From the NCBI GenBank assembly GCA_030053945.1, contig JASGCW010000007.1:1-64000 (forward strand): a DNA stretch of 64,000 bases. Direction: 5' to 3'. Below the pieces are notes generated by a model. That model had not been told where the DNA came from and ran no database searches. It saw nothing but the letters and a program-made list of their open reading frames with translations. Each line of letters starts with the position of its first letter. The first letter of the stretch is position 1. The position numbers and the translations under genes were made by a program. The DNA is from Limnohabitans sp. Lineage in GTDB: Bacteria; Bacteroidota; Bacteroidia; Flavobacteriales; Flavobacteriaceae. Below, in pieces: positions 10,757-21,684 of this stretch.

Positions 10757-10846
10757 TTTACAGTTGTCAGTTATCAGTGTTCAGTTTATCAGTTAGTAGG
10801 AATATGAATAAAGTAACTATTCTTACAATTCTATAAAATTTTTTAA

Positions 10847-11332
10847 ATGAAACTAATAAATTTTAATTCAAAACATTTAAAAGTTTTATTGCTTTTGATA
10901 TTATCAATAGTTGCAGCTATAACAATTAAACATTTTTATTATAGCAAAACCGAATTTATCGTTTTGAGTCATTTGTCAAGAATAAATAATGAAGATAACT
11001 CAATTGAAGAATTTATACTAGTTAAAAATCCTCCTCAAAAATCAGCTGATTTAAAAAAAATGATAATTGAATTTAATTCTAAAAGACATCTAAAATATAA
11101 AAAAGCAGGGCAATTATTTTTAAAAGAACACAAGCAAATATATCTTCCCAGAATTATTTCAGCATTTTGGCTCTATGATAACTATAGCTATCTAGATGAG
11201 AAAACAAATAGAGATATGCTTGATAATGCTGATTTTCTTGCAAAACAAAATCATTTTCTTTTGAATAATAATGAAAAAGGAGCCAATGAAATTTATTTGT
11301 ATATAGGAAAATATTGTTATTATGAAAAATGA
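10847..11332 (+). CDS. Hypothetical protein, one N-terminal TM
   Basis: 161-aa ORF with ATG; overlaps next ORF. Confidence 0.55.
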   Translation: MKLINFNSKHLKVLLLLILSIVAAITIKHFYYSKTEFIVLSHLSRINNEDNSIEEFILVKNPPQKSADLKKMIIEFNSKRHLKYKKAGQLFLKEHKQIYLPRIISAFWLYDNYSYLDEKTNRDMLDNADFLAKQNHFLLNNNEKGANEIYLYIGKYCYYEK

Positions 11333-11879
11333 GTTTATAAAAGGATTTCTAATTAAAATTTTTCATTTATTATCGATACTATTTTTTATTGATCTCATAA
11401 TATTTGTCTTTTTTGGAATTTCAATTTCGGGGTTCGATTTAGAACGCTTATTATTTTTTATTCCATTACTAATTGCTTTTTTCAACTTAAAAGAAATCAA
11501 AAATAACAGAATAAATAAAATCATTTTTTTTCTACTTACATTATCACCTTTAATCTACATAATTAAGTCTGATAAAATCTCTACACTTTATGAAATAAAG
11601 CTTACAAAAAACTTAAAATTAAGAGAAAATTTATCTTTAGAAACAATTCCTTTTCTAAGTATTTACGAGTATAATATTTTTTTTGAAAAAGAAATTTCTT
11701 TAAAAAATCCAACTAAATTTGATTTAATAGATAATAACTTAGCAGAATTCGATTCTGTTAAAATTGAAAAAGTATATCAAGATTCAATTTCTATTTCCCT
11801 TTTTAAAAATTCTAAAAAGAATAAAGAAGTTTTTATATTTGATTCAAATAAAATTAAAAAGAGACAAAATGCTCAGTGA
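11322..11879 (+). CDS. Hypothetical membrane protein
   Basis: 185-aa ORF with several TM segments. Confidence 0.55.
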   Translation: MKNEFIKGFLIKIFHLLSILFFIDLIIFVFFGISISGFDLERLLFFIPLLIAFFNLKEIKNNRINKIIFFLLTLSPLIYIIKSDKISTLYEIKLTKNLKLRENLSLETIPFLSIYEYNIFFEKEISLKNPTKFDLIDNNLAEFDSVKIEKVYQDSISISLFKNSKKNKEVFIFDSNKIKKRQNAQ

Positions 11880-12183
11880 TTTCATCGATAAAAAATTCCA
11901 AGAAGTACTAACCCACATAGACGAAAACTACGACTTCATTCCTACTGCATTCAAAAATGGAAATCAGTACAATGAAGCGGGGCAAAATAATGGCTCGTGC
12001 AAAGTGTTTTCGTTTGCTAAACTGAATAATTTATCAAAAGAAGAAACATTAGCTCTCTTTTGTGAACATTATCAAGCGGTTTTAGACACGCCACAAGCAA
12101 CCGACCATCAAAATATTCGGAATTTTATGGAATTCGGTTGGGATGGTATTTCATTTGATAATGTTGCTTTAGAGAAAAAATAA
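11869..12183 (+). CDS. HopJ-type family protein
   Basis: MLSDFIDKKFQEVLTHIDENYDFIPTAFKNGNQYNEAGQNNGSCKVFSFAKLNNLSKEETLALFCEHYQAVL; start refined from ORF start 11764 to ATG 11869. Confidence 0.8.
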   Translation: MLSDFIDKKFQEVLTHIDENYDFIPTAFKNGNQYNEAGQNNGSCKVFSFAKLNNLSKEETLALFCEHYQAVLDTPQATDHQNIRNFMEFGWDGISFDNVALEKK

Positions 12184-12189
12184 TCTGCT

Positions 12190-13962
12190 CTAAAAATCAA
12201 ATTTATAGCTTGCGCCACCCACTACTTGCACTCCTTGAACTGGGTAATTTAACCAGCGTTGGTAATTTTGGTTTGCTAAATTGTTTCCTCTTAGGAAAAA
12301 GGTTAATCGGTCATTGTGTTTGTACCCAACGTTTGCGTTAATATCAAAATACCCTTCTAATGTTTGAATGGAATCTGGGTTTGCAAAACCTGTAAAATTG
12401 GTAAACTTGTCATTTCGCTCGCCTACATAAAACAATTGTGTGCCTGCATAGAATTTTGGCCCGATATTAAAGTTTGAGGTAAAGCTCACTTTTACCGCAG
12501 GTAAATTCCAAGGTTTTTCCTGATTAGCAACAGTATAAGTATTAAACTGCGCATTTATTCCTAAATTGATATTCTTGTTTACATCGGCTTTTAATTCTCC
12601 AAAAAACGAAATTGTTTTTACCTCATCATAAACCACGCTAAATGAATTACCATAAGTATAGTTTTCAGAAGGATTAGACAAATAAGGATTACTTATAATT
12701 AAAGCTTTGTTTTTAGACGAATCATAACTCGCTTTTACGTTGTATGATAGTGCATTGGCTAATTTTCCATTTAATCCTGCGTGCAAATTCAGTTGGTTGT
12801 CTGTAGGCACTACCTCTAAAGTAGGTGAAAAAAATTTGTTTTGAGTTACAAAATTCTCATAGGTATTTTGTTGTAAACCTCCATCGGCTCCTGCTACAAA
12901 AACCATTAAATCACCAACTACCTTATAAGAAAGTTTCACTTTAGGATACACAAAAAATTTACTATCATTTTCTAAATCGGCTCCAGCAAATGTGTTTTTT
13001 AATCGCGCTAAATAAGTCAATTCTGCCCCTAAATCTATTGAAAAATCATTTTTGGTAAAAGTAAAACTTGGATAGCCACTAAAAATCAAATTGGATTTAT
13101 TGATTGCAAAACTAGCATCTGTTATTGGTGGTGCTAATTGATAACTTTTATCAAAAGCTGTTGCCGCATAATCTAGATTAAATTTAAGTTTCACTAAAAT
13201 ATCATTGATATCTAATTTAAAACTAGGTTTAACCACAAACCGATTTTCACGCGAGCCATAATCATCTGTAAATCCAATGTAGTTAACTTGCAATCTATCA
13301 AAATAACTTTTATCAACACTTAATTCGCTACTTCCTTTTATGGTGTTATAAGTATGTATAGGTTTTATTGACAAGGCTGTTACCGAATTAAAATTAGGAT
13401 TTGCAAGAGGTAATCCAAACCAATTATAAGCTTCTCGTTTATAACTAGCATCAAACTTAAAATGGGTTTCTCTTCGGTTATAACCGTACATCCCACCTAA
13501 TAAAGCATCTGAATAATCATTGTCCAAAACAGCATTTTTTACGCCGCCGTTTGAACCTAAATAACGAAACATCCCACCTACATATTGATAATTATCAATA
13601 TCGTGATTTACAAACAACTCACCATTTATTGTATTGTAATTTCCATAGCCTAAAGTAGCATAATTGTTATACAATTTTTCCTCTTTTGGTTTTTCTACCG
13701 CTGCTGCTTTCCCTTTTGCGGGTACAAATGTTGAGGCTACTGGAAAAGAAAATATTTGATACTTAACTTCTTCTTTTTTTGTCGTTTCATTGTCTTCAAG
13801 AGATGGAACATCTTTTATTTTATACGCATCAGAAATAGTGGGTGTATAAGGTTTCACTACATTAACTACTTCGGTGCCAATGTTGTCATCTTTTTTTTGA
13901 GCATTTGATAGTTCTATTATTCCTAAAAAAACTATTAAAATATAGAATTGATTTTTTTTCAT
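12190..13962 (-). CDS. TonB-dependent-receptor-like outer-membrane beta-barrel protein
   Basis: Signal peptide; alternating aromatic beta strands; C-terminal 'NNLANQNYQRWLNYPVQGVQVVGGASYKFDF'. Confidence 0.8.
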   Translation of the reverse strand: MKKNQFYILIVFLGIIELSNAQKKDDNIGTEVVNVVKPYTPTISDAYKIKDVPSLEDNETTKKEEVKYQIFSFPVASTFVPAKGKAAAVEKPKEEKLYNNYATLGYGNYNTINGELFVNHDIDNYQYVGGMFRYLGSNGGVKNAVLDNDYSDALLGGMYGYNRRETHFKFDASYKREAYNWFGLPLANPNFNSVTALSIKPIHTYNTIKGSSELSVDKSYFDRLQVNYIGFTDDYGSRENRFVVKPSFKLDINDILVKLKFNLDYAATAFDKSYQLAPPITDASFAINKSNLIFSGYPSFTFTKNDFSIDLGAELTYLARLKNTFAGADLENDSKFFVYPKVKLSYKVVGDLMVFVAGADGGLQQNTYENFVTQNKFFSPTLEVVPTDNQLNLHAGLNGKLANALSYNVKASYDSSKNKALIISNPYLSNPSENYTYGNSFSVVYDEVKTISFFGELKADVNKNINLGINAQFNTYTVANQEKPWNLPAVKVSFTSNFNIGPKFYAGTQLFYVGERNDKFTNFTGFANPDSIQTLEGYFDINANVGYKHNDRLTFFLRGNNLANQNYQRWLNYPVQGVQVVGGASYKFDF

Positions 13963-14124
13963 TTCCTTAATTTCATTTATTAACCACGATGTGCACTAAG
14001 AAGGCACAAAGTGCACTAGTATGTCATTTCTCATTTTATTTTTACCACAAACACGAAGAAAAATTTCACGAAAATCAAAAAATATTGTGTTCATCGTGTC
14101 TTCTCAGTGATCTTTGTGGTTAAC

Positions 14125-17100
14125 TCATTTTACAGACGAATTCGTTTTTGCTTCTTCTGCTTTTATTTTATCTAATTCTGTTTTTGCTTCTGTAACGACA
14201 TCATCAAACTGAGCAAAGTTTTTGATAACACTTTCTAAGATATACGTCGCTTGATAACTATCTTTCAATCCGTAGAAGTTTTTAGCCATTACCACCAAAC
14301 TTTTAGCTCCATAATATTTATATCCTGAATATTGTTTGGCTATTTTTTGAACTATAGCATTAGAAAGTTCAAATTTTGCTTCCTTATTTTTGAAATACGC
14401 ATCATAATACAACGCTTCTGCCATAAGTTCGCCTTTTGCTATTTTTTGAAGATTCGAATACGCTTCTTTAGCTTTTGTCTCGTCACCTGCTTGTATGGCC
14501 GAACGCGCTACTATGATTTGAGCATCACTCTTAATTTTCACATCGGTTTTTGGATTTGCTAAAACCTTATCGGCATAAATCACAGCATTAGGATACTCTT
14601 TTTTATCATAATAAGCTTTCATCAAATTAGCTTGAGCAAAAGTTTTATTTTGAGGAAAATCAGATTCGGTTTCTAATCGGATTAAAACAGGAATACTCTT
14701 TTCACTATCTCCTTTTTTGACATAAATTTCAGCCAAACGCGATAATGCTTGTTCGGTATATTCGTTTCTGGTATTAGAAATTAAAAATTCATAATGCGGT
14801 ATCGAATTCGTAATTTCTCCTTGTTTGTAATACAAATCGGCTAAATAATAATTTGCTTTTAACGCTTTTGCTCCGTTTGGAAACGATTTTACATAACTTT
14901 TTAGATTATTAATCGCTTGACTTGTATTACCTTGTGCGTATTGTTTTTCGGCAGCTTCCCACGAATCATTGTCTAATTCAGCATCTGTAACTTCTACATA
15001 ATCTAATGTGCGAACCCAGGTAGCATATTCTTCTACTCTCCCCTTTTCAACATAAATCAATCGGGCAGTTTTTACCGCTTCGTTCGATTCATCTGTGCGA
15101 GGAAATTCGGCAGCGACTTTTTTAAATTTGGTTAATGCCTGTTCGTCCTTGTCTTCATTATAAAAAATCAACCCTTGACGAAGAATCGCTTTGGCAGTAT
15201 AACTTCCTTTGTTGTATTCTGTTATCAACTGATCATAGGTTTTAACAGCTAAAACCGTTTGATTAGTTGTGGTATAGGTATTAGCCAATTCAAACAAAGC
15301 ATCATCACGATATTGCGAATTAGGAAAGCTTTTAATAAAAGCCGTAAACTCTGCAATTTTCTTATCATTCTTTCCAGCAAAACCTTGTGAAATCGCTTTT
15401 TGAAATGTGGCATAATCTACATCTACCCCTTTGAGAGCAATCGCTTTGTCATACGCTTCGATAGCAGCAGCATATTTAGAAGTTACAAAACGGCAATCGG
15501 CTAAACGCAAATATGAATCTACCAATCGGTTTTTATCTTCTTTTACTGTTTCAATAAATTTCTGAAAATAAGTTCCTGCTTGATCGTATTCTTTTAGTTT
15601 AAAATGTGCATAAGCAGTATTGTAATTACAGTTTTTAAATTCTGGAGTGGTAGTTGCTTCTGGAAACTCCCTAAACTTTTTGTAATCGGTCAAAGCATTG
15701 GTGTAATCTTCGAGTGTAGATTGGGTTTCGCCTTTCCAAAAAGTAGCTCTTGCGGTAAAAACAGCCTCTTTTTGTTCCTCTGCCGATTTTTTAAACATTC
15801 CTAATGCTTCTTTATAATTACTATCGGTATATAACTCTATCCCTCTGTAGAAAGTTACTTTTTGATAGGCAGCTTTACTTCCTAAAGACTTATCACGTTC
15901 CAAAACAATCAAAGCTTCCTTGTAATTCCTCGAAGTGATATACGAATTAACTAGCAAATTCTCTATTTCAATTTTATTTGGGCTTTTAGGATATTTAGAC
16001 AAAAATCCGTTTAGAACTTCAGGAACACTTTGGTATGAATTTCCTATATCATAACTCAATCGAGCATAATTCAAATGGGCATCTTCCTGAATTTTTAAAT
16101 CAAAAGTCATTTCCGAAGCATTTTTAAAAGCATTCAAGGCTTGTTGCTTTTTATCGGTTTTTAAATAACTCTCTCCTAAATGGTAATAAGCATTTTGTGC
16201 AACGGCATTATTTCCGTCAATAATTTTATTAAACTGAGCAATGGCATTTTCAAAATCATTCTGTTTGTAATACGCATAACCCAACAAATAATAATCTGTA
16301 TTATTCCATTTTCCTTTTTTGCCTTTGTATTCTTTTAAGTACGGAATTGACTTATCGTATTGTTTAAGGTTGAAATACCCCTCACCTATTATTTTATTTA
16401 ATTCTGATTTTTCTTCGGCAGAAGATTTAGTCATTGCTTTTTGTCCTAAATCAATAGCTTTTTGAAAATTACCCGACTTAAATGCCATATCGGCTTGAAA
16501 GTAGGACATTTTTTCTTTGTATTTTTCATTTCCTTCTACCTGATCAAAATATTGATTGGCTTCTTTATAATTATCACCTTCATAGGCTAAAAAACCGAGA
16601 TAATATTTTGCTTGTGTACCATATTCGAGCGAATTGACCACTTTACTAAAATAACTTTTAGCCGTTTTTTTATCATTGGTTGAAAAAAAAGTATAACCTC
16701 TATAAAAATTGTATTTATCTAGTTCTTCTTCCGTTAATGCATTTTCATCCACTTTTTCAAAATATTCTAACGAAGGCGCATACCGACCATTTTCAAAATA
16801 ATAGGTGGCAATTTCTACATACGCCAAATTAATTTTTGAACTACTTGGATACGATTTTATAAAAAGCTCCATCTTATCATCTGCTCCATCTTCTTTTAAG
16901 CGTATCGAACTTACTGCACTATAAAAAGCACAGTCAGATTCGGTTTCGGCAGTACTCGTAAAACGAGTTTTATCAAAAATTACTTGAGCAGATTTGTATT
17001 GTTTGTTCTTAAACAAATCGATTCCCTTTTGATAGTCGGCATTAGAATTCGTGTAAATCTCAGATTGCTGACTGTAAACAGAAAAACTGGTTAATGTGCT

Positions 17101-17133
17101 GGTGACTATGATAAATAGTGGTAATTTTCGCAT
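14125..17133 (-). CDS. Large tetratricopeptide-repeat protein, exported
   Basis: Signal peptide; many TPR units such as 'YYLLGYAYYKQNDFENAIAQFNKII'. Confidence 0.9.
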   Translation of the reverse strand: MRKLPLFIIVTSTLTSFSVYSQQSEIYTNSNADYQKGIDLFKNKQYKSAQVIFDKTRFTSTAETESDCAFYSAVSSIRLKEDGADDKMELFIKSYPSSSKINLAYVEIATYYFENGRYAPSLEYFEKVDENALTEEELDKYNFYRGYTFFSTNDKKTAKSYFSKVVNSLEYGTQAKYYLGFLAYEGDNYKEANQYFDQVEGNEKYKEKMSYFQADMAFKSGNFQKAIDLGQKAMTKSSAEEKSELNKIIGEGYFNLKQYDKSIPYLKEYKGKKGKWNNTDYYLLGYAYYKQNDFENAIAQFNKIIDGNNAVAQNAYYHLGESYLKTDKKQQALNAFKNASEMTFDLKIQEDAHLNYARLSYDIGNSYQSVPEVLNGFLSKYPKSPNKIEIENLLVNSYITSRNYKEALIVLERDKSLGSKAAYQKVTFYRGIELYTDSNYKEALGMFKKSAEEQKEAVFTARATFWKGETQSTLEDYTNALTDYKKFREFPEATTTPEFKNCNYNTAYAHFKLKEYDQAGTYFQKFIETVKEDKNRLVDSYLRLADCRFVTSKYAAAIEAYDKAIALKGVDVDYATFQKAISQGFAGKNDKKIAEFTAFIKSFPNSQYRDDALFELANTYTTTNQTVLAVKTYDQLITEYNKGSYTAKAILRQGLIFYNEDKDEQALTKFKKVAAEFPRTDESNEAVKTARLIYVEKGRVEEYATWVRTLDYVEVTDAELDNDSWEAAEKQYAQGNTSQAINNLKSYVKSFPNGAKALKANYYLADLYYKQGEITNSIPHYEFLISNTRNEYTEQALSRLAEIYVKKGDSEKSIPVLIRLETESDFPQNKTFAQANLMKAYYDKKEYPNAVIYADKVLANPKTDVKIKSDAQIIVARSAIQAGDETKAKEAYSNLQKIAKGELMAEALYYDAYFKNKEAKFELSNAIVQKIAKQYSGYKYYGAKSLVVMAKNFYGLKDSYQATYILESVIKNFAQFDDVVTEAKTELDKIKAEEAKTNSSVK

Positions 17134-17322
17134 AGATTACTTTTTGAATTCCAAATTTAGTATTTTCTTATTTTTTTAAAACGGATAAAAAACAGGATTT
17201 AGTATTTTCTTTAACTTTTAATTAAATTTTCAAAGATTGATTTCTTTTTAAGAAGGCTACTTTTATTTGAAGACTAACTTGATTTAACGAATAAATATGT
17301 CTAAAAAAATGAAATATTAGAA

Positions 17323-17982
17323 TCATTTCAGGGCATTTATCTTTTGATTAATTTCTTCCATAAATAAACTATGTACACTATTATCTGGCTTTAAATAATC
17401 TCCTCTATTTATACTATTTTTAACTTTAATAATATCACTTAGATAAATATCCATTGTTTTAAGCTCAACTTGATTTGCCTTCAAAAACTCAAGAACACGT
17501 ATGTTATAATCACAAACATCTAAAGACCATTTACCAAATAAAGGACTATAAAACATTTTTTTAATTTCATTCCAATAAATAAGATTTCCATCAGCTTCTT
17601 CAGGTAAAACTATATCTACAAAATTTAAATTACGTTCTCTTTTTTTCTCTGAAAGAAAAATTAAAAAATAAGCTACTATTAAAAAAAATATAATTGCAAT
17701 TACTAACCATTTTATTATACTAATTAACTTATCATAAGCATAATATGACGTAAAACACACAAGACCAAAAGTTACAACCCAAGTAGGAATAATGAAAAAA
17801 AATCTACCTCTTAATCCTGATTTACCAGAAATAATTGATGTGAAAAATAAAATCCATGAACCTAAAATTGCTAAGGTATCCTCCTCTATTACATTAAAAT
17901 AATATAATGCGCCGATAGGAGTACAAAACAACAAACCAAAAAAAGCTACCACAAATGCATCTGCATTAAAAACAAAAACCAT
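17323..17982 (-). CDS. Hypothetical membrane protein
   Basis: 219 aa, about 4 TM helices plus soluble C-terminus. Confidence 0.55.
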   Translation of the reverse strand: MVFVFNADAFVVAFFGLLFCTPIGALYYFNVIEEDTLAILGSWILFFTSIISGKSGLRGRFFFIIPTWVVTFGLVCFTSYYAYDKLISIIKWLVIAIIFFLIVAYFLIFLSEKKRERNLNFVDIVLPEEADGNLIYWNEIKKMFYSPLFGKWSLDVCDYNIRVLEFLKANQVELKTMDIYLSDIIKVKNSINRGDYLKPDNSVHSLFMEEINQKINALK

Positions 17983-18204
17983 AAAATTACTGTTATATAT
18001 TATAATATATGCAATTTATTAAAAAGCGTTTCTTTATTATATTTATGAACCTTTTTTTATAAACAATTTACTTATAAAATAATAGAAAAAACTTTATCAG
18101 AATAGCTGCATTAAAGCTATTGTAATAAAAAATGTGTTATTCCAAAAATTTATTTTGAATAAGTACGTTTACTTATTACTTTTACCAAAATTAATACCAA
18201 AATT

Positions 18205-18888
18205 ATGTCACAAACTATTTTAGCATTACATAACGCAACTATATATCAAGAAAGCAATAAAATTTTATCGGATGTAAATATCGATGTAAAAAAAGGCGAA
18301 TTTTTATACATCATAGGTAAAACAGGAACAGGAAAAAGTAGTTTGATGAAAACATTATACGCCGATTTACCCCTTACAAACGGTGAAGGTGTGATTGTTG
18401 ATTTTCAATTAAACGGTCTAAAAGACAATGATATCCCTTACTTGAGAAGAAAAATTGGAATTGTGTTCCAAGATTTTAAATTATTACCAGATCGTTCTAT
18501 CAAAGCAAATTTAGAATTTGTACTAAAAGCTACAGGCTGGGAAAATGCATCGGATATGCAAGACAAAATTGATGAAGTACTAGATAAAGTAGGTTTGAAA
18601 CACCTTCAAAATAAAATGCCTCACCAATTGTCTGGTGGAGAGCAACAACGTGTAGCTATTGCTAGAGCACTTTTGAACGACCCTGAATTGATTCTTGCCG
18701 ATGAGCCTACAGGTAATCTTGACCCACAAACGAGTGTAGAAGTAATGGAAGTATTACGTAAGATTAACCAAAATGGAAAAACTATTGTAATGGCAACTCA
18801 CGATTATGCTCTATTGATGAAATATCCGTCAAAAACGCTAAAATGTGAAGACGGAACTATATTTGAAGTAGTACAAAAAACGGTATAA
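18205..18888 (+). CDS. ftsE: ABC transporter ATP-binding protein, FtsE-like
   Basis: Walker [10 protein letters not shown], signature [16 protein letters not shown], Walker [14 protein letters not shown]; FtsE-like length (227 aa). Confidence 0.85.
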   Translation: MSQTILALHNATIYQESNKILSDVNIDVKKGEFLYIIGKTGTGKSSLMKTLYADLPLTNGEGVIVDFQLNGLKDNDIPYLRRKIGIVFQDFKLLPDRSIKANLEFVLKATGWENASDMQDKIDEVLDKVGLKHLQNKMPHQLSGGEQQRVAIARALLNDPELILADEPTGNLDPQTSVEVMEVLRKINQNGKTIVMATHDYALLMKYPSKTLKCEDGTIFEVVQKTV

Positions 18889-18894
18889 ATTATG

Positions 18895-18923
18895 AGGAGC
18901 ATTTAAAAGTGCTCCTTTTTTTT
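18895..18923 (+). terminator. Intrinsic terminator of ftsE
   Basis: AGGAGCA-N8-TGCTCCT followed by T tract. Confidence 0.85.
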
Positions 18924-19111
18924 AAACTCAATTGAAAGGCAACTAAATGCAAATAAATTGTTTGTAAACATTTTGGTCATTTGATACTTTGTGACTATTC
19001 ATTTAGCTAGGGCTTGTTTAGTAGTTATTATTGATTAGTAAGTTTTTAAAGCAATATAATTAAATTGTTATTAGTCTTCTGAAAAGTTGACTAATTGCTT
19101 GATTTTTAACC

Positions 19112-19150
19112 ACAACACCTGACAGGTTTTGAAAACCTGTCGGGTGTTGT
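19112..19150. repeat. REP-like hairpin, copy 1
   Basis: ACAACACCTGACAGGTTTTgAAAACCTGTCGGGTGTTGT, 19-nt arms with one T/G wobble. Confidence 0.85.
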
Positions 19151-19386
19151 AAAGAAACCGAATTAAACAACATAGCCCTATATATTTGCAAATAAGCAAA
19201 GTACTAGCTGAATAGTTACGATACTTTTTGTCTCAAAGTTTTCGAAATTAAAATTTGTTTTTTTGAATTTATTTGTTTTTTGGTGATTGCTATTTGGTAT
19301 TTACAGTATTTTGATTTTATAATCAAACGAATAAAGTAATAGCGGAATAATTACAATTGTTTTAACCATTTACGAGACCAATAATT

Positions 19387-19944
19387 ATGATAACCTATTC
19401 TAATGCAAAAACAGAAAGTGAATTAATAGGAATAATTGATTTGCAAAAATCAAATTTACCAGTATCTATTTCAGCAGAAGAAGCTCTAGAACAAGGATTT
19501 GTGACAGTACAACATACCTTAGAAGTTCTTCAAAAAATGAATACCATAGAAAAGCATACCATCGCATTAGATGATGAAAAAGTAGTAGGATATGTTATAG
19601 CAATGACCAAAAAATCTAAAGACGATATTGAGATACTAAAACCGATGTTCGAATTGTTTGACCAAATTTCCTATGCTAACAAAAAAGTTTCCGATTATAA
19701 CTATATGGTTGTAGGGCAAGTTTGTGTTGACAAAGAATATCGTGGACAGGGAATTTTTGACACATTATACCAAAACTACAAAAGCGATTTTGCATCCAAA
19801 TACGATTTTGCAATAACTGAAATTGCAGTAAAAAACCAACGTTCTATGGCTGCCCACAACAGAATAGGTTTTAAAGAAATTCACCGTTACACTGCTCCCG
19901 ATTTAGTTGAATGGAGTGTTGTACTTTGGGACTGGAAATCCTAA
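19387..19944 (+). CDS. GNAT family N-acetyltransferase
   Basis: 'VVGQVCVDKEYRGQGIFDTLYQNYKSDFASKYDFAITEIAVKNQRSMAAHNRIGFKEIHRY'. Confidence 0.88.
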   Translation: MITYSNAKTESELIGIIDLQKSNLPVSISAEEALEQGFVTVQHTLEVLQKMNTIEKHTIALDDEKVVGYVIAMTKKSKDDIEILKPMFELFDQISYANKKVSDYNYMVVGQVCVDKEYRGQGIFDTLYQNYKSDFASKYDFAITEIAVKNQRSMAAHNRIGFKEIHRYTAPDLVEWSVVLWDWKS

Positions 19945-20082
19945 CCTGACAATTATCATTTTACACTACAAAACTCCGTCATATTTTTGAACTTGAAAAC
20001 AATTCGTTATGTCCGTTTTATATATTCAGGTAACATATAAAATAGCCATTACAAATTTACACTCAAATTCATTTTTAAAATT

Positions 20083-21447
20083 ATGGCAATTTCTCTAATT
20101 CAAAAATATAACGTTCCTGGACCTCGTTACACGAGTTATCCTACTGTTCCTTATTGGGAAGAAGATAATTTTACTTCAGAAAAATGGAAACAAACGTTAC
20201 TAAAATCCTTCCAAGAAAGCAACAAAACAGAAGGAATTAGCCTCTACATACATCTTCCATTTTGTGAAAGCCTGTGCACGTTTTGCGGTTGCCATAAGCG
20301 CATTACTAAGCGTCACGAAGTGGAAGAACCTTATATCACAGCAGTATTAAAAGAATGGGATTTGTACTGCCAACTATTTAATGAAACTCCCATCATCAAA
20401 GAAATTCATTTAGGTGGTGGCACACCCACTTTTTTCTCTACAGAAAATTTAACCCGACTTATTAATGGAATTTTGGTTAAAGCCAAAGTTGCCCTAGAAC
20501 ACGAATTTAGTTTTGAAGGACACCCCAATAATACCACTCGCGAACATTTACAAACTTTGTATGATTTAGGTTTCCGACGGGTAAGTTTTGGAGTACAAGA
20601 TTATAGCGAAACTGTTCAAAAAGCCATTCATCGCATCCAACCTTTTCAAAATGTGGCTAAAGTAACCTACTGGGCAAGAGAAATAGGCTATACGTCAATT
20701 TCGCACGACTTAGTTTTTGGTTTACCCTTTCAAGGAGTAGAAAATATTGTAGATACTATTGAAAAAACAAAGTCCCTCTCCCCTGACCGACTGGCATTTT
20801 ACAGTTACGCTCACGTGCCGTGGATAAAAGGAAATGGGCAACGTGGTTTTAACGATGAAGATGTCCCTAAAGATGATGAAAAACGCAAACTCTATGAAAT
20901 AGGCAAAATTCTATTAGCTAAAAAAGGCTATCACGAAATAGGAATGGATCATTTTGCAAAGAAAAATGACAATATGTACACCGCTTTTCAAGAAGGTAAA
21001 CTGCACCGTAACTTTATGGGTTATACTGCTTCTAAAACACAGGTGATGGTTGGATTGGGGGCTTCTTCAATAAGTGATAGTTGGTATAGTTTTGCCCAAA
21101 ATGAAAAAAGCATTGAAGAGTATTATACTCGTTTAGATAACAATGAAATTCCTGTTTGTAAAGGTCATATTCTAAGTCAGGAAGACCTAATTATACGCAA
21201 GCATATCTTGAACCTAATGTGCCAGTTTACCACTTCTTGGGACAACGAACATTTATTTTTTACCGAACTCCCCGAGATTGTTGAAAGACTACAAGAAATG
21301 GCACACGATGGCTTGCTTATTCTTCAAAATAACGCCATTACTGTAACCGAAAAAGGAAAACCATTTGTGCGCAACATCTGTATGGCATTTGACCTTAGGC
21401 TAAAACGCAAAGCACCGAAAACTCAGTTATTCTCTATGACGGTGTAA
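20083..21447 (+). CDS. hemN: Oxygen-independent coproporphyrinogen III oxidase
   Basis: PGPRYTSYPTVPYW; radical SAM CESLCTFCGCH; LGGGTPTFF. Confidence 0.95.
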   Translation: MAISLIQKYNVPGPRYTSYPTVPYWEEDNFTSEKWKQTLLKSFQESNKTEGISLYIHLPFCESLCTFCGCHKRITKRHEVEEPYITAVLKEWDLYCQLFNETPIIKEIHLGGGTPTFFSTENLTRLINGILVKAKVALEHEFSFEGHPNNTTREHLQTLYDLGFRRVSFGVQDYSETVQKAIHRIQPFQNVAKVTYWAREIGYTSISHDLVFGLPFQGVENIVDTIEKTKSLSPDRLAFYSYAHVPWIKGNGQRGFNDEDVPKDDEKRKLYEIGKILLAKKGYHEIGMDHFAKKNDNMYTAFQEGKLHRNFMGYTASKTQVMVGLGASSISDSWYSFAQNEKSIEEYYTRLDNNEIPVCKGHILSQEDLIIRKHILNLMCQFTTSWDNEHLFFTELPEIVERLQEMAHDGLLILQNNAITVTEKGKPFVRNICMAFDLRLKRKAPKTQLFSMTV

Positions 21448-21684
21448 AATCATTATATGTAGTCAAAAGAATACTGTTTGTAACAATTCAGCTATTGAAA
21501 TAATTGATAAAAAGACAAAAAACATCGAATTACAATGGATTGAACATACTTACATTGCAAAAAATCCCCCTCTCATAACAAACTATTTTAATTATATTTG
21601 GAGCGTTTTGTATGCTTTTTTATTATTTGTCACGTCTAAGTGGGTGCTTGAAAATAGTTGCAAAACGTAAAAAAGGAGATAACA

